Source of the DNA: Lenisia limosa
Lineage: Eukaryota > Breviatea
Assembly (NCBI GenBank): GCA_001655205.1
Contig: LPNZ01008139.1
Coordinates: 1-33,090 of the forward strand
Reading direction: 5' to 3'
Length of the DNA stretch: 33,090 nt
Shown here: piece after piece, positions 21,799 to 31,600 of the stretch
Layout: each line of letters opens with the position of its first letter
Position numbering within the stretch: position 1 is the stretch's first letter
The notes under the pieces: model-generated
The model's database searches: none
What the model was told of the DNA's origin: nothing
Seen by the model: only the letters and a program-made list of their open reading frames with translations
Made by a program: the position numbers and the translations under genes

Positions 21799-23664
21799 CT
21801 ACTCAGCATCCATAGTAACTTCTTCAACCACCTAGGAAATGAGGATCAAACAGCAATAAAGTTTAAGAAATAATTGCGATGTTCTCTTAGTATCACTATT
21901 TCACCACCCCCAACCTCCTCCTCTTGCGTCTTTTGGTCCTCTTGAGTCTTTTCCTCTTCTTGAATTCTATCTTCTTCTTGAACCTTTTCCCCTTCCTGGG
22001 TCTTATATTCCTCCTGGGTCTTTTCTTCCTCCTGGGTCTTATCTTCCTCTTGCGTTTTGCCTTCCTCCTGAGTGGCTTCCTGGGACTGCCGCTGGGTCAA
22101 GGCCTCGTCGGTACCTTCAGTCTTCTCTTTCCGCGGTCTCTTGGCTGCTGGTTTCACGTTCTTTGCTCGGAACTCTGCGGGGGTTATATGGAGTAAAATT
22201 GGAAAATTTATGAAACAAAAAAGCCCAAATCAACCCTGTTGGCTGATAGCACAGGGTTGATAACAACAAAACAAACCAAACACAGGCCAATCGCTTCTGC
22301 AGCACCACATCCCATCACTCCAACCTAGTGACTTCCCAAAACATGCCCAAATCACCTCTTTTTTTGCGATATTTTCTTTAATAAAAAGCAGGGCAAAAGA
22401 CGTGACAAAACAAAGGAGCATTTCTCGAAAAAACATAGTGATCGAAAAACTTGTGCGTCCAATAGTATATGCATATAGCAATGAAAACTGGCCAAAGCCG
22501 TCCACGCCATCACGCTTATAAGAGATATTGGATTATAGAAAATATATTAATTCACTAATCATTTACCTTACAACTCCCTAATTATAACACAAGTATTTTC
22601 AAGATCGTTTGAATGTAACTGCCAAAACGCAAACCTTCCCTTGCTTGTTCCAGAAGTGAGGCGAACTCCGGAAATTGAACATCTTCTGTGGCATGAATGA
22701 TGTCATCTGAGTTGATGGTTGTTCGTTTGGCAGCACGCGCACGAGCATTGGCTCTGAAAATATGTAAACAGGTGGAGCAAAATTCTATTGTGGTTGCAGC
22801 AAAAATAAACAGTTTCGNNNNNNNNNNNNNNNNNNNNNNNNNNNNNNNNNNNNNNNNNNNNNAGGCGAAGCGTAACCTTCAGAAAGCACCCGCACATGGT
22901 GAGCCAAAAGAAAACAAGGCATACTTAATGTTATATTACCCATTTATGATGGCAGGAAAAACGCCGCAGGCTGTAATTTCAAAACCTGGTTCGGTCGAAG
23001 AAAAAGCGTAAATGCGATGTTTAGATTGGCGTAGTAATGTAATAATTATTGACAGAGAGAGCTATCATGAAAAAATAGTTGCCAAGCTGTGCCAATTTTC
23101 TGATATTCTATCCAGCATTCAAAGTAAAATCCACCTTCTTTGAAAATATTGATACCTTGATAGAGCGATAAGTCTTGACCGTTTTCCCTTGGGAAATCAT
23201 AGAGTACAGTGATTGGGAAGTCTTAACCTATTCCTCAGGAAATCAAATAGCAAATCGGTCAAGACTTATCCCGGTTGTAAGCAGACGAAAGAACAGTATC
23301 ACAAAAAAATTATGAGCAGCAAAAGCTGTGAAGGTCCCTTTATGAAGAGATTATTTAGCCTCCTTACGCATCAGCAAGGTAGAGGACAAACAAGGAGGTG
23401 GACTTGTTGAGTGCAACCTTAGCATCGGCCGATACACTGACTCCTTCCGGAAGCTGTAGTGTGAACAAAGTGACAGTTGGTTGCAGACTTAGAGTGAACA
23501 GGATGTGGTATCTCAAAGCAAGGGAAACAAATAAAGTTCACTACATTTTTTATTTTTCTCCTTTTATTTGCAGTAATATGTATTCATGCAGCATAACATA
23601 CCTTGGCTTTCGCTAGCCTAGCAGTGATACCCTGTGGAAGCTCCGGCAACGTAACTGATGACAT
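21799..23664 (-). CDS. Histone-fold protein of the DPB4/POLE3 (CHRAC-17) family with acidic repeat tail
   Basis: Family role: H2B-like histone-fold subunit of DNA polymerase epsilon and of CHRAC/ISW2-type remodelers, paired with a POLE4/CHRAC15-like partner. Complete five-exon model, 186 aa: 23664-23602, 23453-23368, 22753-22635, 22174-21915, 21831-21799 (TAG), phases consistent. Seen: LPELPQGITARLAKAK (helix 1); LPEGVSVSADAKVALNKSTS and LFVLYLADAAN (helix 2); KRTTINSDDIIHATEDVQ (loop 2/helix 3); FPEFASLL. These are the diagnostic order and spacing of POLE3. After FRAKNVKPAAKRPRK (an NLS-like basic patch) comes a ~70-residue tract of KTQEEE-type hexapeptide repeats, then VVEEVTMDAE. Acidic tails are usual in the family, the periodic TQEE repeat is not. 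A 45-bp gap lies in the second intron only. Confidence 0.92.
21920..22100 (-). repeat. Coding hexanucleotide-codon repeat (KTQEEE-type) in the POLE3-like gene
   Basis: About ten imperfect 18-24 bp units encode K/V/R-T/V/I-Q-E-E/G-x. Variation is mostly at one or two codons per unit (EED, EEE, EEY, EGE, EDQ). The DNA and the protein are both periodic, which fits replication-slippage expansion under selection for an acidic tail. Confidence 0.85.
22484..22576 (-). repeat. Dispersed intronic element, copy 2
   Basis: About 90 bp aligning to copy 3 with ~12 substitutions and one small indel. It lies in the POLE3-like intron 22634-22175, sense to the host gene, and ends in a GGC-loop-GCC hairpin followed by TTTT. 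Confidence 0.8.
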
Positions 23665-23939
23665 TTTGAGGCTGGAAGGGGTAGTTGGCGCAAAGCAACA
23701 AAAAAAGAAAATTTGACAGGTTATACTCTTGACCGTATCTGAAACTTCTTCAAAGTTCAAACCGTTGCAATATTTAGCAGAAAACCAGAACAAACAATAA
23801 ACAATCAAACAATGCAGGAACAAATTGTGAACTATATATGTCGTCACTTGGGGTTTCGAATAGCCAAAGTAGATTAAAAATGGGTTTTCGGTTTTGATGA
23901 GCTCCTTTCATCATTCTATCAAGTGAATATCTATATAGT
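23665..23939. promoter_or_regulatory. Divergent intergenic region between POLE3-like and NOC4 genes
   Basis: About 275 bp between outward-facing starts, presumably holding both promoters. A/T-rich; no recognisable factor site, repeat or exon. Confidence 0.4.
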
Positions 23940-26900
23940 ATGGTTAAACGTGTGCCCAAAGAAGAAAAGACGGAAATTTCAGAGATCAACTCAACAATGG
24001 AGACTCTTCCAGAGGTTTGGTTTTATTTAAAACGACTTATTATTAACTAATATTAGTATAAACCGGCGTCAATTGAGATTTTACGCTCAAATAAACTGAA
24101 GCAGTTTCTGACGACTCTTAAAGAAAAAGCAAAGGTCCGCTGGTGTTGCATTACTGACATTGTCATCTAAAAATGAAAATAACTCAAGTAGACGGAGCTT
24201 TCTGCTGACGAACGACCAGCTCCTCGTGAAGTGGAGCAAGTTGTTGAAGCTATTCTTGACACCCATCAGATCACCCAAGAGCTCAAGGTTTGCCAGGCCG
24301 GGTCAGGATTCTTCTTCATCCGTTTGTTTTTGGATGGATATATGCCGCAAACAATAGATATTCGCTGGTGCCACATGTACACAGATATTTGTTTTTGTTT
24401 CATCGTAGCAATGATGCTAATGAAACCAGTCGAACCTTTCAGTCTCTTTCAGTCGCTTTGAGGACTTGAGAATTGTGGCTCTTCATTCTATCAAGTAGGA
24501 CTATTTGCCAGCAAACTTTTTACAGATGAGTTGTTAACACATCAGGGACATGTGTATGAAGAGAAGCAGGTTATACCCCATGGACCAGGAGCTTCCTGAG
24601 AAAGTAGGCAATTAATTCCTTGCTTGATAGAGGTGGTGGTAGCTGATTCGAGTTTGCGCAATAATTATCAATCTCCTTATTTTGTAATGTTTGAATGTCT
24701 TGTATCGGTTTGACCATTTTAGACCGTCAGAGCGCTCAACAGAGTTACTTCAAATGCAGCCCATTTCTTGGAACTCCTGTTCAGCGAAACACCCAGCAAA
24801 GGCAAGTTCTTCCCGGTACACTGGGTTCCCTGTTTAGTCTTATCCATGGTCCTTCATCACAACTGTTCATATTAAATGCCTTTTGTTTTATTTAATCTTA
24901 TTTCGCCAGGACCGAATGTCCGAAGTTGGCGTACCTGCTGCCAAAAGAAAGGTAGATAAACNNNNNNNNNNNNNNNNNNNNNNNNNNNNNNNNNNNNNNN
25001 NNNNNNNNNNNNNNNNNNNNNNNNNNNNNNNNNNNNNNNNNNNNNNNNNNNNNNNNNNNNNNNNNNNNNNNNNNNNNNNNNGGATGTTCTTGTTTTGTTT
25101 ATTATCATTTGAATAGCATGATCGAGATATCAGGGGCAATATGACTGTATGGTCGTGATATCAGGGGCAATATGATTGTCAGTGGAATGCACACTTGAAT
25201 TGTGATTGCATTTTTCTAAATATTCGACCAATGACTCTTTAGGGAAGCCTGGAAGACTCTCCTGCGCCTTCCTGTCGACAAAGAAACATACCAGTACATT
25301 CTCTCCATCTCACACACTCACGTGAGCTTTTTGCTTTTGGTGCCTCTTTTCCCTTTTGTTTGAAGTATCGAATGCTAAGTAGCCATGATGTCAAGCAACC
25401 ATTTTCCTCTGCATACTGCTCTAATCCTTCAGATTATTCCCAACGTACAGTCCCCCCTCTTCCTCTCCGACTTCCTTATCAAATCCTACGATTATGGTAT
25501 GCAGGATGCGGAGATGAATTGAGAATTAATATTGTTCAAAGCAGTATTAGATTCCTCCTGATCTTATTGATGTCTCATTTCATTCCCATATTGTCTTACC
25601 TAAATGGGGCTCCATATTTCCATTTATGACGAAAAAAAAAACAACAACTTGCTGTTATCTTCTGTGCATATGGCTGCTCACCCCAACAGGAGGTGTCATT
25701 GCCATGGAGGCTCTCCACGGTCTTTTTGTCCTCATTAGCAAGCACAAGTTCGAATGTCCATCGTTCTACCCCAGGTTTGTTGCTCGACATACTCCACAAT
25801 TAGTCAGAGCTTCTTTCTTGTGAATCTCATTTTTTAGACTTTATAAACTTATCAAGCCTGGGGCTTTTGTGATCGAGCAAAAAGAGAAATTTTTCCCCCT
25901 TGTCGACCTTTTCCTCTCATCCACGTCAGTTTTGGGCCTGTTTCTTGCGCTCGATATCGTGATGAATGTGACGTTTATGATGCCAAAGAGGAGGATATAA
26001 TTGTTATGCAATTGATTGGATGGGAAAATTATGTGACCGGTCCTAAATAGGACTTTTTATCGCGGTTCAAGACCTGTTTGAGAGAATACTGCATTGATCC
26101 AGCTCTTATCCTCGCAGCCATCTTCCCTCCTACATCGCCGCCGCCTTTTGCAAACGTTTCGCTCGCCTCTGTCTTCACTACGGCCCCTCAGGTCTGCTAA
26201 AATTGACTGAAATTTCGTTACATCTCTAATTTTCGATATTTCCCAAAGTTTTTTGCTGTAGCGGTTTGAGTTAAATGGTATCGTAAAAGACCCTGAAATT
26301 TTGATGCTTTCTTTATGCCCTCATCTGTATCTATTCTTGATATTTAACTCTTATAGTTGCTCTTGTCGTAATTCCTCTGATCTACAATCTCCTGAAGCGT
26401 CACCATAAGATCCGATTCCTCTATAGAAGTGATGTCGGTATGCACTGAGGAGGGGGTGCATAGAAGTGATGTCGGTATGCACTGAGGAGGGGGTGCATTG
26501 TGGGAATGTCCTGTTGCTTTGCTTTGTCAATACATGAAGTTCCCAGAGTCTCTTTGAAGTACTCTCATATTTCTCTCCAGTTTGGTCTAAATGCGTGTTA
26601 TTCATGTTTTGCAGAGCGTGAAGAGTACAAATATGTTTCCAAGGAAGACAAAGCTGCAGCTGCCCAGAAGGAGGCTGCTGAGGTGGGTCAATGCTAAAAA
26701 ACAATCTTCCCAAACTGGGGGCTTTTTTTGAGTGCAACATGCAAAACCGTTATCTTGACCTGCTCTGTTTTTGCAACTATTGAACCTGTGGGTCAAAAAA
26801 AAAAAAGCCCCTGCTAAGCTTGTGAATATTTCGATATGTTACAGGCCTAACCGACTTGCAGCTCCTTGCGGAAGCGGAAGCAGCAGCTCATTTGGTTGTG

Positions 26901-28255
26901 GAGGAGGAAAAGAAGTCCTTGAAGCGCAGACCGGAGGATGAAAACACGAAAGCAGCTAAAAAGACGAAGGGGGAACAGAAGGAGGAGAAGAGTCTCAAGA
27001 GAAGACCAGAAGAAGAAGATGAGAGTGTTGCGAAGAAGGTGAAAGAATGTCATGAAGAGACTAAGGAGGAGAAGAAGGAGAAATCAAAGAAACCTGCTAA
27101 GAAGGTGGACCCAATGCATGAGGATACCTTCCAAGTAAGTCGGATTATGAGAATTATTTTCATTATTCATGAAGTATTCGGTCTTGATTGCTGGTGTCAG
27201 TGTACTATAAACAGTATCCTTTCTTACACAATGATGTGGTAGGTTCGACCCGATCTATAACATCTTGGAACATTGGATGTCATAACAGCTTCTTTATAAC
27301 TCGAATGGCCTTGACCAATCTTCATCACGACTCTTCACCTATGTTTACAATGACCCCCCAGGCCCATTGCGATAACCTTGAGAAGTGTGGTGCTATGGAG
27401 TCTTCCCTTTGGGAGTTGACTGTATGGAGAGGGGACTGTTGTCAGAGGAAGTACCTAGTTTTCCACTTTGTTTTTGTGGCAATAGAACATTTTCAAGACA
27501 CCCAGTTTTTATTTCTCTAATAAACTCCTTGCAAGCTACTGATTTGTTTACNNNNNNNNNNNNNNNNNNNNNNNNNNNNNNNNNNNNNNNNNNNNNNNNN
27601 NNNNNNNNNNNNNNNNNNNNNNNNNNNNNNNNNNNNNNNNNNNNNNNNNNNNNNNNNNNNNNNNNNNNNNNNNNNNNNNNNNNNNNNNNNNNNNNNNNNN
27701 NNNNNNNNNNNNNNNNNNNNNNNNNNNGAGGTCGACTCGTTCTCTCAGATGAACCATCACAAGGTGGGAATGTTGATACGTCCGACAGTCAAGTACAAGG
27801 AACATAGCTGAAAATTTAATCCAAAGCCAAACTCTTTTTCTGATCATTACAGCTCTTCCAAACTGAGATCAAGCGCAAGTTGAAAGAGAGCCCAATTGCT
27901 ATGTACGAGCCTGAAGGTGAGAGGCGGTCGTGTCCCCCCCCCCCTCCACCTCTCTCTCTCTCTATGTATGGGTGGTGGCAAGAACGGTTGACACTTTCTT
28001 CTCTTGAGCGGTTTAAATTGTGTTAGCTTACAATAAGTTAGATTTACTTGTTGGATCTTTGTTTTTGAGAACCTTATTGATGTCTCACCAACCAGGTATT
28101 TTCAATGCCGAAAATGAAGTTATACCTACTATTGTATCTTTGTTGAGAAACTTTTCCTTCAATCCTTCCTGTTGTCTCACCGCCCAGGTATTTTCAATGA
28201 TGCTTGCTTCAGTGATTGGGAAGCTCCAGTGACGGAGGAGATCTTCAAGGAGTAG
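23940..28255 (+). CDS. NOC4: NOC4-like nucleolar protein (CBF/MAK21 domain), 40S ribosome biogenesis
   Basis: Family role: with NOP14, helps maturation and nuclear export of pre-40S subunits in the nucleolus. Exons: 23940-24014, 24078-24134, 24192-24287, 24430-24494, 24546-24603, 24723-24805, 24910-24951, 25243-25321, 25433-25496, 25690-25774, 25838-25924, 26118-26191, 26357-26437, 26615-26682, 26862-27134, 27362-27421, [gap], 27728-27763, 27853-27916, 28188-28255 (TAG). The CBF/MAK21 core is clear: EAWKTLLRLPVDKETYQYIL, FLSDFLIKSYDYGGVIAMEA, LHGLFVLISKHKFECPSFY, LYKLIKP, FFPLVDLFLSSTHLPSYIAA, AFCKRFARLCL, IPLIYNLLKRHHKIRFLYR; then the conserved CGAMESSLWEL. A ~90-residue Lys/Glu-rich insert (exon 26862-27134) with SLKRRPE repeats and KKxK nuclear-localisation-like patches separates core and tail. 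The gap hides an exon. The start at 23940 follows from phase and gives MVKRVPKEEK. Confidence 0.93.
24962..25081. other. Assembly gap inside a NOC4 intron
   Basis: The exon ending 24951 (phase 2) joins the exon starting 25243 in phase (LPKER|EAWKT), so no exon is needed in the gap. Confidence 0.7.
25107..25177 (+). repeat. Imperfect ~31-bp tandem duplication in a NOC4 intron
   Basis: The block GATATCAGGGGCAATATGA occurs twice, around 25124-25143 and 25157-25176, just right of an assembly gap. It is not at a splice site. Confidence 0.75.
26424..26497 (+). repeat. Two identical 37-bp units duplicating a NOC4 5' splice site
   Basis: 26424-26460 and 26461-26497 match exactly. Each contains the exon end GATGTCG followed by GTATGC. 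The phase-correct donor starts at 26438. The copy at 26475 would read through an in-frame TGA, so only the first donor gives a full protein. Confidence 0.9.
27552..27727. other. Assembly gap hiding part of the NOC4 C-terminal region
   Basis: The exon at 27728 is already open at the right gap edge (EVDSFSQMNHHK). The family region expected between SSLWEL and this exon (heptad-like, LQ-x-HY) is missing, so at least one exon lies in the gap. Confidence 0.75.
28081..28199 (+). repeat. Duplicated NOC4 3' splice site, 92 bp apart
   Basis: 27-bp blocks at 28081-28107 and 28173-28199 differ at two positions. Both hold a YAG followed by GTATTTTCAATG. The second acceptor gives the conserved C-terminus IFNDACFSDWEAP; the first gives a different open tail of about 45 codons ending at TGA 28230-28232. 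Confidence 0.85.
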
Positions 28256-28681
28256 TGTTCAGTTCGGTTTTGTTTTCTTCTAATGGTGATCTATTTCTAA
28301 GTCCATCAACTGGGTATTTTTGGTAGCTAAAGTCTTTTTTATGAGATTATTCAAACCCCAATCCCCAGTTCCAGCAAATGCTCAAACAAGCATCATTATT
28401 AAAACATTATTATATTTTAAGATGTTTTTTAGATGTTTTCGGATTTGGCAACAATACTTCAATACCTTTGCCTGATGGTGATGATTTGGGGTTGGTAATA
28501 AAAACCAAGCTGGGGGTTGTGAGGGTTGCAGCCCCTCCCCCCCCCCCCGGCCGGGGTGCTGCCTTTTCTTGACAAAAAAACACACCGCCCTCAAAATCAA
28601 AAAGTTGAATCACAAAGTGAGCAAGAACAAGAGCACAAACCCAGCAACCTCTCAGCCAAGAATTGCCCCCCCCATTAAGAT
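28256..28681. other. Intergenic region between NOC4 and epimerase genes
   Basis: 426 bp between a stop and a downstream start on the same strand; it should contain the NOC4 3' end and the epimerase promoter. It holds a C-rich run at about 28532-28548 next to GGCCGGGG. The arms at 28528-28535 and 28553-28562 (GCAGCCCC / GGGGTGCTGC) can pair into an imperfect GC hairpin. No exon recognised. Confidence 0.5.
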
Positions 28682-31600
28682 ATGATATCTCAGTTCGACA
28701 TCTCAATTTACGAGCTCCCTCTGAAGCTGCGCTCTGCATGGGGGTTGGTGGAGGGTTTGATTCTTCTTGCATAATACAGGATATGTTTCATTTATAATAT
28801 TGTAGTTCTCAAAATTCTACCACTCTATGGACAACATATCTAACCCCTACCTCTATATGGTGGAGGTAGATACGATGTTTATTATTTTATGTTATTTCCC
28901 AATAGACTTCCCCCTTTAAATTATTTGGTCACCCAGAGAATGACCACATGGACAAAGCGTTGCGGTTTCTAAATATTTAGAACAAGTCACTCAACAACAA
29001 CAGAACGCCGCAACCTTGCGTGCAAGGTCTCCTTGAAAGTACGCTTTTAGAGATCCATTGTTGACGGATCTTCCCTGTCGTTGCTATTTGCTGACTATCT
29101 CATCATTATTTAATTCTCGCTTTATCACATCATTTGTCTTGAGTGTCTTGTTATATTTGTTACAAGTTTAATTTGTTTGATTCCTCGCTATATGGGGAAA
29201 CATTATTATAGGGGAGCTTGAGCTCTTTTATAAGAGCAAGTCTTGTTTTATTGACTTATTTATGCTTTCTCAACTGACTATCTAAGACAGAGAAGGGGGT
29301 CTTTGTTGGCTTTGGAGAAGCGGGGCTCCCGCCATTCAAGCCTGGATGCTACTACGGCACGGTGGAGTCGTGCTTGGAGTTTGCTGCATTGTTAAAAACT
29401 AGGGTTTTGGAAGGTGCACTTGAGATGGCCAAAACCAACTTCTTTTCGGGGAATGCCGGTGGGAACAGTGAAAGATAATATCACATCTACCATATTATCA
29501 AAAAGTATACGATGTGTAATATTATTTTTATAGGAAACTAACACCGAAATAGGTAAGGAGCTTAAGCAAGAGGCTAGTAACCTTCTTGCTACCATGGACC
29601 GAACTGGAGATTTCTCTGTAATGGAGCACCGGCCGTGTAGATGCATGATTGAAATGGTTTGGGAGTTAGACTTTTTCCTTTTAATGGTTTCCTTTACTCT
29701 ACCTTATCTAAACACTTGTAAGTGTTAAATTTTTTTTATTCTCTGAGCTGTTACTTCAGGGAGAAGGGGGGGGGGTAATTATTCAGCACTGTTGCGTCAA
29801 AAACTCATTCCGCTTCATTTTTGAATTACTTCAATGATATATTCTGTGTTCTTTTTCTCACTATCAGGCCATTTTCGATGCTGTTGGTGTCGCTTGCGGC
29901 GAAACACTCTACGAACTTCTTAGTCTTGAGGAACCTAAGAAGGTGCGAGGGATCATAATATGGTGGCGATGTAAAGATAGATAGCATTTGATAATTCCCA
30001 ATTAGATTCACTCTCTCAATGACCTATAATGAAATTTATTCTTAAGTTCTCTGAATGACTGCATTATATCAGGATTCTTTCCTTGTTGGGAGCTATTACA
30101 ATTTAATTAATTCATATATTTAGGGTGGCTTTATCACAGTGTCTCTGAAAGAGAACATTGACGAAATGGTTGAGGAGCTCTGTAACTTCAGTAAAATGAC
30201 AAACCATATCAAGGTGGGAGCTAAGCTTCAGATGAAAGCAATTGTTTTATTTGTCATAAAAAAACTACTGTATTTCCAGTTGATGCATTGTTGTCCTACC
30301 ACGTGCCCCACAAATGGCACATGCTTAGGACATTTGTGGGGGTTAGATAATATATGATCGAACAAGGTATTGGTTCATTTGTAAATGTGATGATGGTCAA
30401 AAGAATTTGTGAGTTCAAAGATGACCTGACATTCACTCCGTTCCCCCAGATCAAGCTGAATAATGACTTCACAAAGTGCGTCGACGTACTCAGTGCGCTT
30501 GACAGGAAGTGTAAGGAGCTTGAGGCTGGAGGCGCAAAGTTCTGTTTATGGGCAATTGATGCTAATGCTGGTGGGTAGCTGATCTATTATGCTTCATGTT
30601 ATCATTTGGTAATATTAATGAAAATGGTTAAAGCCACATTGGTGAAAGACTATTTATTTTATGAAGCCTAATAGTATCGAATGACTGAAGTAGGATGGGA
30701 TGCCGAATTTTGCATGGCTATTCTGGACATCCTTCAAAAGTACCAAGCAAGGATTTTCATGATCGAACAGCCCCATCCCCTTGGCTTCCCAAAGGTTGGA
30801 TTATATGTACATATGATGTACATAAATATCATATCCATTGTTGCCGTTTTGATATTATTTCTGATTCCTCACAATTCCAGAGCTGTGAAGATGAGCTGAG
30901 CAAATGGGCGGACGTGAAAACGGCCTTCAACAACACTGATATGCCTATTGTTGCTGATGAGGTGTTCAATGGTAAGCTTTGGGTCTTTTTGTGCTGCTCC
31001 TTTGTTCCATGAATTAATTTTCTTCAACGTCATATAACATGTACAAACATACAATGCGCATATACAAACATACAATATATCACCGTTAAAATTAGGTTGT
31101 AGTTCCAAAACCTGTCGAATGACAGCAAGAATTGCAAACGAGCGTATATGATTAACATAAGAGAACAACAATTATGATTTTCAGAACGAAATCTTAGTTA
31201 AACTTAGAAAAAGGTAATAAATCGATGACATCATAATTTATGTTCAAATAACAATTATTTCGAAATATAACCTTCTTTAAATCGCACAGGTGCTGATGAC
31301 GTGTCCCTTCTTGCGCCTTATGTGGACGGTGTGAACTGTAAACTTGAGAAGTGCGGAGGACTGCGTTTCGGTGTTGAGGCCTTAAGAGCGGCTAAAGAAG
31401 CTGGCATGTTAGTAAGAGGGCTTAAACAATGCTTGATATTATTTGTACAAAATAGCAGTGAACCTTTATGAATTCGACATGATGTCATATACACAATACT
31501 TGGTTCTGACCTATTAGACATGGGTTGGAATGATGGTTGCCTCCAGTCTCAGGTTTGTTGAGTCATAGGACATATAATCGACCTTTTATTCACTTGTGAC

